Part shown: piece by piece, positions 41,149-50,657 of the stretch
Layout: every line of letters starts with the position of its first letter
Position numbering within the stretch: the first letter of the stretch is position 1
DNA from: Rhodobacterales bacterium
Lineage (GTDB): Bacteria; Pseudomonadota; Alphaproteobacteria; Rhodobacterales; Rhodobacteraceae
Length of the DNA: 64,000 nt
Direction: 5' to 3'
Assembly (NCBI GenBank): GCA_021155205.1
Contig: JAJNPS010000010.1
Span: forward strand, 124,001 to 188,000
The notes under the pieces: generated by a model
The model's input: the letters and a program-made list of their open reading frames with translations, nothing else
The model's database searches: none
Told to the model about the DNA's origin: nothing
Made by a program: the position numbers and the translations under genes

Positions 41149-42106
41149 GGGAGTATCCTTTCCGGGCGTCGATCTCAGCCAAGGTCGAATTGCCCTCCAT
41201 CGGGCCAAGCCGCGTGACCGCCAGCGCCCCGGCGGCATTCGCGCGCGCCAGGGCGTCCGGCAAGGCTGACCCGGCGGTCATCAGGGTGACAAAGGTGCCG
41301 CAGAAACAGTCGCCCGCGCCGGTGGGGTCAAGCACCGTGACGGGATGGGCGGGAAGCGCGACAATGCCGGTTGCATCTCGCCCGATGCTGCCCTGCCCGC
41401 CGCGTTTCAGCACAACCGCGCGCGCGCCATTGCCCAGCAGCCGCGCGGACCAGTCTTCAAAGGTTTCACCGGGAAAGAGAAGATCGGCATCCGCGTCAGA
41501 CGGCAGTATATAGGCTGCCATCGCCATGATCGACTGCACCGCAGCAAGATAGCCCCGGTCTGTCATCAGTTCCGTGCGGATGTTCGGGTCGATGGAAATC
41601 GCCACACCCTTTGCATGCAGCCTGTCGCAGGCGTCAACCGCTGCCGCGCGCATGGCGGGATCGCCGAGCATGGAGCCGGAGATGTGCAGGACCTGCACCC
41701 CGGCGGCCAGAAAGCCCGCCTCGATCCCGGAGCCGTCCGGCAAATGCGCCGCCGCCGAATGCGCCATGTTGAACACGAAATCGCGGCTGCCGTCGCTGTT
41801 GTAGCTGACATGCGCCGTCCCGGTCGGCACCCCCGGCACGACCATGATCAGGCCGGGGTCCACGCCGTCCGCCACCAGCCGGTCAAGGATGACGCGGCCA
41901 AAGGCATCGTCCCCCACCGCCCCCGCAAACATCGCCCTGCCGCCGAACGCCCGTGCCACGCGGGCCGCCTGGTCGATGAAGATGCCCGGCGCACCGCTGG
42001 GGAACGGGCCGACATAGGCGGCGGCCCGCAGGTTGCGACTGTCCTTTTCGATGCAGACAAATTCCACCAGCAGTTCGCCGATGGACCCGATGCAGGGTCT
42101 GGGCAT
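41138..42106 (-). CDS. PfkB-family carbohydrate kinase
   Basis: 322 aa. N-terminal IGELLVEFV, IFIDQAARVARAFGG, GAVGDDAFGRVILDRL, and the ATP/anion motif TVLDPTGAGDCFCGTFV near residue 255 (catalytic Asp in GAGD). The family phosphorylates sugars at the C6/C1 or C5 hydroxyl; here it probably acts on the imported sugar or its isomer. It follows the ABC ATPase gene by 4 bp. Confidence 0.88.
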   Translation of the reverse strand: MPRPCIGSIGELLVEFVCIEKDSRNLRAAAYVGPFPSGAPGIFIDQAARVARAFGGRAMFAGAVGDDAFGRVILDRLVADGVDPGLIMVVPGVPTGTAHVSYNSDGSRDFVFNMAHSAAAHLPDGSGIEAGFLAAGVQVLHISGSMLGDPAMRAAAVDACDRLHAKGVAISIDPNIRTELMTDRGYLAAVQSIMAMAAYILPSDADADLLFPGETFEDWSARLLGNGARAVVLKRGGQGSIGRDATGIVALPAHPVTVLDPTGAGDCFCGTFVTLMTAGSALPDALARANAAGALAVTRLGPMEGNSTLAEIDARKGYSHAP

Positions 42107-42110
42107 CGCG

Positions 42111-42876
<766 letters not shown>

Positions 42877-42884
<8 letters not shown>

Positions 42885-43932
42885 CCTGACGCCCCCCCGA
42901 AAACCGTCGCTGCGCCTGGTCGATGAGGACCGAGATGATGATCACCACGCCCACGGAAATGAACTGCCAGAACGGGGCCACATTGATAAAGACAAGACCG
43001 TACTGGATGACCGCGATCACGAACGCCCCCGCGAGGGTGCCGAATATGGTGCCCGACCCCCCAAAGAGGCTCGCTCCGCCGATCACGACCGCTGCGACGG
43101 AATCCAGCAACAGCGGCTCACCCGCCTGGGCGGCCCCGGCACTGAACCGAGCGGCATAAAGAACGCCCGCCAAGCCCGCGCAGATGCCGGACAAAATGTA
43201 GAGCCGCAGCAGATGCCACTTGATGTCGATGCCCGCCCGCCGTGCGGCCTGGGCATTGGCCCCGATGGCGTAATTGTGCTGGCCGAAACGCGTCTGGCTG
43301 AGAAGGTAGTGCATGCCCAGCACGAACACCGCCGTCACGATGACGATATAGGGCACGCCGTAGAACCGCCCGTTGCCAAGTGCGGCAAAGAATTCATTCT
43401 TGACCGGAACCGTGGTTCCGCCGGCCAGCAGGAACGCGACGCCCCGCGCCACACCGAACATGCCCAGCGTGCCGATGAAGGGCGGCACCTTCAGCAGGGC
43501 CACCAGCATTCCGTTGACCAGCCCCGGGATCGCCGCGATCAGGATCGCCACCAGCCCGCCGAACAGGACCGCCAGCCCGAATCCCATTCCCGGGGTCGCC
43601 CAGTTGATCACATGTGCTGCCACCACTGCCGCCAGTCCCATGATGAAGCCCATCGACAGGTCGATGCCACCGGAAATGATCACGAAGGTCTGCCCGGTGG
43701 CCAAAAGCAGCGGGGCCACGGCAAAGACCGCGATGGACTGGATGTTGAAGGGGTTGAACAGGAACGTGCCGCCGAACGCCGCGCGCGACCAGATCTCGAA
43801 GCCCGCGATCAGAAAGGCCAGAAACAACCATGCCCGCAGATCGGCGATGCGCTGCAGCACGGTCTTTGCCGTGTCGGCATGGTCGGCCTGCGGAGCCACA
43901 TGGATTTTGTCTGCGGGGGGCTCGGCGGTCAT
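42877..43932 (-). CDS. Sugar ABC transporter permease (FrcC/RbsC type)
   Basis: 351 aa with about nine membrane helices. TFVIISGGIDLSMGF is the family core, followed by TRFGQHNYAIGANAQAARRA, a typical CUT2 coupling segment, and GGASLFGGSGTIFGTLAGA. It also has a cytoplasmic N-terminal extension of about 30 residues (EPPADKIHVAPQADHADTAK). Homodimeric channel for the ribose/fructose-type importer. Confidence 0.92.
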
Positions 43933-44064
43933 GGGCCGTCACATTTCCTGTTCTGGGTGCCGCAACGGATTGCGACCCGGTTCCCATAGGCACCGACGGC
44001 CCCGCACGGGGCCGTCAAGCAGTTTGACATCCGGGCCCGCATCAGGGCGCGGCGGGCGACAGGA

Positions 44065-45048
44065 TCACTCCGAGTAGATGTACTTGGCCACGTCCGGATT
44101 ATCGATGTTGGAGGCATCCATCACCGTAAAGCCGGTTCCGATGCTGACCGGGATCGAATTGCCGGTCAGGTGGGCAAAGGCCGATACAAGCCCGAAATAG
44201 CCGATCTCTGCCGGATGCTGGGCAATCGCGACATCGACAAGGCCGGTCTTGATGTTGTCGACGATGGAACTTGGCGCATCGAAGGCCACAACCTTGATCT
44301 TGCCCGTCTGCCCGGCCTGCTGCACGCCGTTGCCGGCACCGAGCGCCGAAAAGAGGTTGGCCCCGAACACGCCCTTCAGGTCCGCATCGCGCGCGAACAC
44401 GCCCTGCAGCTGCGACGCGGCCTTGTTGGCATCGTTGTCGTTGAACTGGGTCTCCAGCACGACCACGTTGGGGAACTCCTCGGCCATCGCGGTCTTGAAA
44501 CCCGCCTCGCGCTGGTCGGTGGTGGAAATGCCGGGCTTGACGTTTGACACATAGACCTTGCCCGCGCCGCCGATGGCCGCGGCCAGCGCCCGCGCCGCCA
44601 TCTTGCCGCCCAGGATGTTGTCCGATGCGACATAGGACAGCGGGAAATCGGCATCGCCCGCCCCGGTCTGGTACTTGCCGGTGCCGATGAAGGTGTCCAC
44701 CGTGATCACCGGAATGCCCGCATCATACGCCTTGCGCAAAGGCTCGATCAACTGTGTGGTGTCGGTCGGCGCGATCAGGATCGCACTTGGCGCGCGGGCG
44801 ATCACGGCGTCCAGCACCGGCACCTGCGTGACCGGGTTGAAGTCGGGCGCGCCCTGGAACACAAGTTCGACGCCAAGCGCATCGGCCGCCGCCTGCGCGC
44901 CCTTGTTCATCGTGATGTAGAAGGCGTCCGTGGTCAGGCCCGGGATCAGTGCAATGGTGTATTTCTTGGTTTGCGCCCTGGCCATGGTGGCCATGGTCGC
45001 GGTCAGCGGCAATGCCGAGGCAGCGCCCAGAAAACTACGACGATCCAT
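44065..45048 (-). CDS. Tat-exported sugar-binding protein of ABC importer
   Basis: 327 aa periplasmic binding protein (Peripla_BP_4). Twin-arginine signal MDRRSFLGAASALPLTATMA with cleavage near ARA-QTKKY. Sugar-binding features: QAAADALGVELVFQG, LDAVIARAPSAILIAPTDTT and IPVITVDTF. I prefer the ATG at 45048 over 45054, because GGAGGA ends directly against the upper ATG but lies 7 nt before the lower one. First gene of the importer operon; a promoter and regulator site lie 90-140 bp upstream. Confidence 0.9.
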   Translation of the reverse strand: MDRRSFLGAASALPLTATMATMARAQTKKYTIALIPGLTTDAFYITMNKGAQAAADALGVELVFQGAPDFNPVTQVPVLDAVIARAPSAILIAPTDTTQLIEPLRKAYDAGIPVITVDTFIGTGKYQTGAGDADFPLSYVASDNILGGKMAARALAAAIGGAGKVYVSNVKPGISTTDQREAGFKTAMAEEFPNVVVLETQFNDNDANKAASQLQGVFARDADLKGVFGANLFSALGAGNGVQQAGQTGKIKVVAFDAPSSIVDNIKTGLVDVAIAQHPAEIGYFGLVSAFAHLTGNSIPVSIGTGFTVMDASNIDNPDVAKYIYSE

Positions 45049-45141
45049 GTTCATTCCTCCCTGAATGCCCGGAGGCTTGGCCCGCCAAAGGGGTGCTCCG
45101 GATCGCTGTGCCACCCGTTTCGGATGTCGTCAGCAGGGTTG

Positions 45142-45170
45142 ATAACACGCCGCCAGCGCATTTCCGTCAA
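45142..45170 (-). promoter_or_regulatory. Sigma-70-type promoter of importer operon
   Basis: On the minus strand TTGACG (45170-45165), 17 nt, TGTTAT (45147-45142), about 95 bp before the binding-protein start. The -35 abuts the inverted repeat at 45171. Confidence 0.6.
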
Positions 45171-45189
45171 GTGCAATTTTTTGCTGCAA
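45171..45189. promoter_or_regulatory. Putative SorC-regulator operator, copy B
   Basis: GTGCAATTTTTTGCTGCAA, an inverted repeat with TGCA-type arms. It matches 15 of 19 bases with copy A at 46182. It lies directly upstream of the -35 of the importer promoter, a position suited to either activation or repression. Confidence 0.6.
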
Positions 45190-45214
45190 GTCGTTTCTTC
45201 TGATTGCGCCGCGG

Positions 45215-46156
45215 TCAGGCTGCGGCCGAGAGAGCGTCGAGGAGTGATTCGGCCGTGCGTGTGTCGGTGATCAGCACCGTGATCAGCCCGGCCCGCGCCG
45301 CGCCAAGGATCGAGGGCACCTTGGCCTCGCCCACGGCCAGCCCGATCACCAGCGGGGCGCGGCGCAACTGGGCAGCGGATGCGGCGATCATCCGCCCTTC
45401 ACCCCGCCAGTCGAGAATGCGCCCGTCCCGCGTGAAATAGTGCCGCACCACATCGCCTGCGGCATCGGCAAGGTCGGCCTCGTGGCGCGGCTGCCCCTCG
45501 CCAAGGGATCGTTCCAACCCGTAGGGCTGTCCGATGCCGACAACTGCGGCGTCGATCCGGTCCCACAGCGCGACCGAGGCCTGCACGGTCGAATCCGCCA
45601 GAAAAAGATCGCGCGTTTCGGCATCGGGCAGATAGGGCGCATGGATGAAATGCGGCACGCCGCCCGTCACCTCGGCGGCGCGGCGACAGAACTCGTTGCT
45701 CTGGAAATGCTGGGCGTGCTGTTCCATGCCGCCGGTCGATGGCACGACCAGAACCCCCGGCATCGGCGGAAATCCGGTCGCGATCACCGCCTGAACGGTG
45801 CGCCCCCAGCCGATCGTCAGCACCTGGCCCGCCCGCAGGTCTGCCGCCGCCAGCAGGCGCGACAGGGGCACGGCCAGCGCCGCCAGCGCGCCGGTGACGG
45901 GTGCATCGACCACCTCGACCCGCGCCAGACCCAGCTTGGCCGCCAGTTCCGCGCCCAGCTCATCCGGCGCAAAGACGTCGCGCACCTCGATCCGCACGAT
46001 CCCCTCGGCCCGCGCGCGCTGCAACAGGCGCGAGATCGTCGCCGTCGACAGACCCAGTTGCCGCGCAATCTGGACCTGGCTCATCTCGCCCAGGTAATGC
46101 AGTTTGGCGACAGTGTGCAGCATGGCCCGGCTTTCGCCGATTACGGTGCCGCCCAT
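45215..46156 (-). CDS. SorC/DeoR-type sugar-responsive transcriptional regulator
   Basis: 313 aa. An N-terminal helix-turn-helix with YLGEMSQVQIARQLGLSTAT and ISRLLQRARAEGIV, then the large SorC sugar-binding domain with VLTIGWGRTVQAVI, PSTGGMEQHAQHFQSNEFCR and VVGIGQPYG. Senses a sugar phosphate in the family. It sits between the importer operon and the aldolase operon. GTG at 46165 or ATG at 46156 as start; neither has a clear ribosome-binding site, and I list the ATG. Confidence 0.88.
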   Translation of the reverse strand: MGGTVIGESRAMLHTVAKLHYLGEMSQVQIARQLGLSTATISRLLQRARAEGIVRIEVRDVFAPDELGAELAAKLGLARVEVVDAPVTGALAALAVPLSRLLAAADLRAGQVLTIGWGRTVQAVIATGFPPMPGVLVVPSTGGMEQHAQHFQSNEFCRRAAEVTGGVPHFIHAPYLPDAETRDLFLADSTVQASVALWDRIDAAVVGIGQPYGLERSLGEGQPRHEADLADAAGDVVRHYFTRDGRILDWRGEGRMIAASAAQLRRAPLVIGLAVGEAKVPSILGAARAGLITVLITDTRTAESLLDALSAAA

Positions 46157-46181
46157 CGGGGTCACGTTGGTTACTGACAGG

Positions 46182-46210
46182 TTGCAATTCCTTTCTGCAA
46201 GGTGTTACAC
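46182..46210 (+). promoter_or_regulatory. Operator copy A within aldolase promoter
   Basis: TTGCAATTCCTTTCTGCAA (46182-46200) is an inverted repeat. Its first six bases also look like a -35 (TTGCAA), with a weak -10 TTACAC at 46205-46210 after 17 nt, so a bound regulator would block the aldolase promoter. It also lies 26 bp before the regulator gene, allowing autoregulation. Confidence 0.55.
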
Positions 46211-46308
46211 AGCGCCCATGGATTGCTTATCCCGCAATCCGTGCCATGAGGCAACCGCCAAGACGGGACAGCCGCCCCGCCCGCCCGATTTTCAACGGAG
46301 ACCGCGAC

Positions 46309-47208
46309 ATGTCCGCCATGACCACCGCCGAACGTCGCGCATATGCCCAGATCTGCGGCGAGGACGGCGCGATGATGGTGATTGCCTGCGACCAGCGCGG
46401 CGGCATGCGGACCTTGCTGGCCAAGACGCCGGAAGATCAGGCGAAGATTGGCAATGACGTGCTGGGACTGACCAAGATGGACATCACGGCCCATCTGGCG
46501 CGTCATGCCGGATGCGTGCTGGTCGATCCGATCTGTGCCGTGCCGGGGCTGGTGGATCAGGGAGTGCTGCACCGCTCCACCGGCCTTTTGATCGGGCTTG
46601 ATGCGTCAGGGTTCGACCTGACGCCCGAAGGCTGGCGCGTTTCCAACATGGTGCCGGGCATCACCGCGCGCCGCGTGCGGACGCTGGGCGGGACGGGCGC
46701 CAAGATCATGATCTATCTGCGCTCGGACACGCCCGCCGCAAACACTGCCAACCTGGCGACGTTGCGCGACGTGATCGCCGATTTCGCGGCCGAGGACGTG
46801 CTGCTGGTGGTCGAATTCCTGACCTATGCCCTGCCGGGCGAGCCGCCCGAGACCTATGCCGCGAACATTTCCGGCCTGATCGAGGGGGGATCCAGGCTGT
46901 GCCTCGATGCGGGGGCCAAGGTGTTGAAGATCCCCTATCCCGGCACGCCCGAGGCCTGTGCCAACATCACCGAGATGTGCGGGCCTGTGCCTTGGGCGGT
47001 GCTGTCTGCCGGGGTCGATCACGCGACCTTTCTGGGGCAGGTCGAGGTGTCGATGGCCCATGGTGCATCGGGCGTGATTGCGGGGCGCTCCCTGTGGAAG
47101 GACTGCATCTCGCTGGACCGGGCGGTGACGCGGCATCGGCTGGAGACCATTGCCGTGCCGCGCCTGCGCGAGATACAGGATGTGATCGCGCGGCATTTCA
47201 GGGCTTAG
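46309..47208 (+). CDS. Class I aldolase, LacD/YihT-like
   Basis: 299 aa TIM barrel of the DhnA/LacD group (tagatose-1,6-bisphosphate or sulfofructose-phosphate aldolases). MMVIACDQRGGMRTLL at the start, DPICAVPGLVDQG, LLVVEFLTY, the Schiff-base Lys in AKVLKIPYPG, and PWAVLSAGVDHATF plus GASGVIAGRSLWKD at the phosphate end. The exact substrate is uncertain. ATG at 46309 with CGGAG 9 nt upstream. First gene of the plus-strand catabolic operon. Confidence 0.85.
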   Translation: MSAMTTAERRAYAQICGEDGAMMVIACDQRGGMRTLLAKTPEDQAKIGNDVLGLTKMDITAHLARHAGCVLVDPICAVPGLVDQGVLHRSTGLLIGLDASGFDLTPEGWRVSNMVPGITARRVRTLGGTGAKIMIYLRSDTPAANTANLATLRDVIADFAAEDVLLVVEFLTYALPGEPPETYAANISGLIEGGSRLCLDAGAKVLKIPYPGTPEACANITEMCGPVPWAVLSAGVDHATFLGQVEVSMAHGASGVIAGRSLWKDCISLDRAVTRHRLETIAVPRLREIQDVIARHFRA

Positions 47209-47212
47209 CTCC

Positions 47213-48610
47213 ATGGCGACCGCCATCGGCATCGACATCGGCGGCACCCGCATCCGTGCGGCCCGCGTCACGGATGGCGTCATCGAGGCGCGCGCCGCAG
47301 CAGTCAGTGCGCATGACCCGGACCAGGTCGTCGCGCTTGTCCTCGATCTGGTGGCGCAGGTGCGCACCGACGCGGTTGCGGCGTTGGGGATCGGGGTGCC
47401 GGGACAGGTCCATTCTGCAACCCGCCGCATCCTGTCGGGCGGCTATGTTGACCTGTCCGGCGTCGATTTTGCCGCCCGCATCGAGGCCGCGACGGGCCTG
47501 CCCGTGATGATCGAGAACGACGCCACGATGGCCTTGGTCGGCGAAGCTGCGCAGGGCGCGGCGCGGGGCATGGCGAATGTCGTCCTGATGACCATCGGCA
47601 CCGGCATCGGCGGCGCGATCCTGGAGGATGGCCGCGTCCTGCGGGGGCAAGGTGCGGCGGGCCAGCTGGGACATCTTTGCATCGACCCGAAGGGACGCCC
47701 TTGCGTTTGCGGGCGGATCGGCTGCGTCGAGACCGTCAGTTCCGGCACCGCGCTTGCTGTGCATCTGACCGAGGCCGGCCTGCCGCCCGCAACCCGGGCC
47801 GAGGATCTGCTGGGTCGGTCCGATGCACCTTCCCGTGCTGTGATCTCAGCCTGGGCCATGCCCTTGCGCACCGCCATCGACAGCCTGATCGCGATGGCCA
47901 ATCCCGATTGCGTCGTGCTTGGCGGGGGGCTGGGCGCAACGGCGGCGGCGGCCCTTGCCACCTGTCCCGCACGGCCGTCCTGGTTTGACGCGCCGATCCT
48001 GCCTGCCGCCCTTGGCGATGATGCGGGCGTCATCGGGGCCGCGACCGCCGCCCTGCGCGCGCAGACGCCGAAGCGCATCGTGATGGTCAATGGCGTTCCC
48101 GCATCGGGCAAGTCGGGCGTCGCGCGCGCGCTGTCGGACGCGACCGGCTGGCCTGTGCTGTCGCTTGACACCATCAAGAACCCCTTCCTTGCCACCCTGC
48201 CGCCGGGCGACCGCCTGTTCAACCGCACGCTGGGCCGCGCCAGCTATGCCGCGATTTTCGACATCCTCGCCGATGCACCGCCGGCAAGCATCTTTATCGT
48301 CGATGCCTGGTTCGGGTTTCAGGCCTTGGATGTCCTGGCGGAAGGTCTGGTGCAAGCCGGGATCGCACAGGTGGCGGAAATCTGGTGTCATGCCCCCCCG
48401 GACATCATCGCCGCCCGCTATGGCGCGCGGCTGGACCGTCGGCCCGCAGGACATCCCGGCGCCGATTACATTCCCGAACTGGTCCAGCTTGCCGCCCGCG
48501 CGACACCGACCGGCCTTGCACCCTGTCGGCGCGTCGACACGACCGTCGCGCCTGACCTTGACGGGTTGACGGAATGGCTGAACGGCGTCTGGCGTGGCAA
48601 TCCCCGCTGA
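47213..48610 (+). CDS. Fused ROK sugar kinase and P-loop (chloramphenicol phosphotransferase-like) kinase
   Basis: 465 aa with two kinase folds. Residues 1 to about 280 are a ROK kinase: GIDIGGTRIRAARV, AALGIGVPGQVHS, MTIGTGIGGAIL, and the zinc motif CVCGRIGCVE near 165. From about 283 on, RIVMVNGVPASGKSGVARAL begins a 180-aa P-loop kinase, with LSLDTIKNPF, VDAWFGFQALDVL and a C-terminal lid. Downstream of the aldolase by 4 bp. The fusion suggests two phosphorylations on one sugar, or a kinase plus regulatory kinase domain (inference). Confidence 0.82.
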   Translation: MATAIGIDIGGTRIRAARVTDGVIEARAAAVSAHDPDQVVALVLDLVAQVRTDAVAALGIGVPGQVHSATRRILSGGYVDLSGVDFAARIEAATGLPVMIENDATMALVGEAAQGAARGMANVVLMTIGTGIGGAILEDGRVLRGQGAAGQLGHLCIDPKGRPCVCGRIGCVETVSSGTALAVHLTEAGLPPATRAEDLLGRSDAPSRAVISAWAMPLRTAIDSLIAMANPDCVVLGGGLGATAAAALATCPARPSWFDAPILPAALGDDAGVIGAATAALRAQTPKRIVMVNGVPASGKSGVARALSDATGWPVLSLDTIKNPFLATLPPGDRLFNRTLGRASYAAIFDILADAPPASIFIVDAWFGFQALDVLAEGLVQAGIAQVAEIWCHAPPDIIAARYGARLDRRPAGHPGADYIPELVQLAARATPTGLAPCRRVDTTVAPDLDGLTEWLNGVWRGNPR

Positions 48611-48729
48611 CAGGCACGGGGGCCCGCCCGGCGTCGGCGCAGATGCAGGCCGGGCCTGCAGCCCCTCCGAAAAGATGATTTATTTCAAGATACTTTCTGA
48701 TACGTCAGGGGATGTGAGGGGAAACCGGA

Positions 48730-49722
48730 ATGCTCGGACACCGTTTTGCAACGCGGATCAACTCGTTTGCCTCGGACGCATCGGGCTATTGGCCCGGCCT
48801 GTCGGGCAAGCCAAGCTTGGAGCAGATGATCCGCCGCGCGGCCACGGTCGAGGGGCTGACCGAACTTGACCTGAACTATCCCGATCACATCGGCCAGGAC
48901 CCGGCCGCGACAGCACGGGTGGTGCGCGACTGCGGGCTGCGGGTCTCGGGGCTGGCGATGCGCTATTACACCAACCCGGCCTTCAAGCGCGGGGCCTTCA
49001 CCAACCCGGACCGCGCCGTGCGGCGCGAGGCGATCGACCTGACGAAACGCGGCATCGACGCGGCGCGGGCCATGGGCGCGCCGATGATGACACTGTGGCT
49101 GGGTCAGGACGGCTGGGACTACGCCTTTCAGTGCGACTATCCCGCGCTCTGGGCCGATGAGATTGCCGGGATCGCCGAAGTCGCCGCACATGACCCCGGC
49201 TGCCTGATTTCACTTGAATACAAGCCCAATGAACCCAGGTCCTATGCGGTCCTGCCCGATGCGGCGACGACCCTCTTGGCGATTGCCGAAGTCGGCCTGC
49301 CGAACCTGGGCGTGACCATCGACTTTGCCCATGCGCTTTATGCCGACGAGCAGCCCGCCTTTGCCGCCGCACTGGTGCAAAGCCGGTCGCGGCTGCTGGG
49401 GCTGCACCTGAACGATGGCTATGGAAAACGCGATGACGGGCTGATGGTGGGCGCGGTGCATGAACAGGCGACGCTGGAACTGCTGCGGCAGGTGCATCGC
49501 GGCGGTTTCGATGGCGCGATCTACTTCGACACCTTTCCCGATGCGTCCGGCCTCGACCCGGTGGCGGAATGCGCCGCCAATATCCGCACCATGCGCCGGA
49601 TGCTGGAGGCGGTGGCCCGGATGGCGGGCGACAACCGCCTGTCCGAGGCCCAAAGCCGCCAGGACCCGATCTCTGCGCAGGAGATCGCACGCCAGGCGCT
49701 GGCACGGCTGACGACAGCATGA
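48730..49722 (+). CDS. TIM-barrel sugar isomerase (xylose isomerase-like)
   Basis: 330 aa. TRINSFASDASGYWPG at the N-terminus, TELDLNYPDHIGQDPAATAR, MTLWLGQDGWDYAFQCDY, and metal-site segments ISLEYKPNEPRSY (Glu), VTIDFAHALYADEQ (Asp, His), GLHLNDGYGKRDDGLM and IYFDTFPD. It resembles the L-rhamnose/L-fucose-type and inosose-type isomerases of this superfamily but the substrate is not certain. GAGGGG precedes the ATG. The 119-bp gap to the kinase gene contains a GCAGGC-CGG-GCCTGC hairpin. Confidence 0.82.
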   Translation: MLGHRFATRINSFASDASGYWPGLSGKPSLEQMIRRAATVEGLTELDLNYPDHIGQDPAATARVVRDCGLRVSGLAMRYYTNPAFKRGAFTNPDRAVRREAIDLTKRGIDAARAMGAPMMTLWLGQDGWDYAFQCDYPALWADEIAGIAEVAAHDPGCLISLEYKPNEPRSYAVLPDAATTLLAIAEVGLPNLGVTIDFAHALYADEQPAFAAALVQSRSRLLGLHLNDGYGKRDDGLMVGAVHEQATLELLRQVHRGGFDGAIYFDTFPDASGLDPVAECAANIRTMRRMLEAVARMAGDNRLSEAQSRQDPISAQEIARQALARLTTA

Positions 49723-49760
49723 CGTCAGCCGTGCCAACCGGGCAGCGGGGCTGAACCGCC

Positions 49761-50654
49761 ATGCCCCGGCCCGTGATCCTGGTCGTCGGCAGCCTGCACC
49801 ATGACATCATGGTCGAGGCGGGTCATTTGCCGCGCAAGGACGAAACCGCCATCGGCACCCGCTGGTATCCGAAATTCGGCGGCAAGGGCGGCAATCAGGC
49901 CGTCGCGGTGGTGGCGCAGGGCGGGACCGCGCGGATGCTGGGCGCGGTGGGCAGGGATGCGTTCGGGCACTTCCTGCGGGCGGGCCTGCAGGCGGGCGGC
50001 GTCGATGCAGGCTTTGTGCGCGATGTCGCAGGCACCGGATCGGGGATGAGCGTCGCGATCCAGGATGCCGACGGCGACTATGCGGCAACCATCGTGCCGG
50101 GCGCAAACCTGATGATCGGCGCGGACTGGCTTGCCGATGCGGCCCTGTGGCAGGACGTTGGCCTGCTGGTCCTGCAGAACGAAATCCCCGAACCGATCAA
50201 CCTGGCCGCCGCAACCGCCGCCCGCGCACGCGGCATCCGCACCCTCTTCAACGCCGGGCCGTTTCGTCCCTTGCCGCCCGCGTTCGAGGCGCTGGTGGAC
50301 ATTCTCGTCGTGAACGCGGTCGAGGCCGAGATGATGGGCGCAGGACAGGTTGCAAGCCTGGACGCCGCCGCCGATGCCGCCCGCGCCCTGTCCGCACGGT
50401 TCGGCGCGGTCATTGTCACCGCCGGATCGCTGGGCCTTGCCGCGCGGGCGGCAGAGGACGCCTTTGCCCTGCCCGCCCGCAGGGTCGATGCCGTCAGCGC
50501 GCATGGCGCGGGCGATTGCTTCATCGGCGCCCTGGCGGCGGCGCTTGTCAAAGGGGACGGCTTTCGCGATGCATGTGCCCTGGCGTCCGAGGCTGCGGCG
50601 CTGCACGTCGCAGGCCGGACGCCGCGCCCCGACGCGCCCCCCTCAAAGGTGTGA
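49761..50654 (+). CDS. PfkB-family kinase, ribokinase-like
   Basis: 297 aa. LVVGSLHHDIMVEAGHLPRK, then FGGKGGNQAVAVVAQGG (ribokinase GGKGxNQA), MLGAVGRDAFGHFL, LQNEIPEPI and VNAVEAEMM. The catalytic motif reads VSAHGAGDCFIGALAA, with AH in place of the usual DT before GAGD; the Asp itself is kept. The second sugar kinase of this operon. Starts 38 bp after the isomerase gene. Confidence 0.88.
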   Translation: MPRPVILVVGSLHHDIMVEAGHLPRKDETAIGTRWYPKFGGKGGNQAVAVVAQGGTARMLGAVGRDAFGHFLRAGLQAGGVDAGFVRDVAGTGSGMSVAIQDADGDYAATIVPGANLMIGADWLADAALWQDVGLLVLQNEIPEPINLAAATAARARGIRTLFNAGPFRPLPPAFEALVDILVVNAVEAEMMGAGQVASLDAAADAARALSARFGAVIVTAGSLGLAARAAEDAFALPARRVDAVSAHGAGDCFIGALAAALVKGDGFRDACALASEAAALHVAGRTPRPDAPPSKV

Positions 50655-50657
50655 CCG

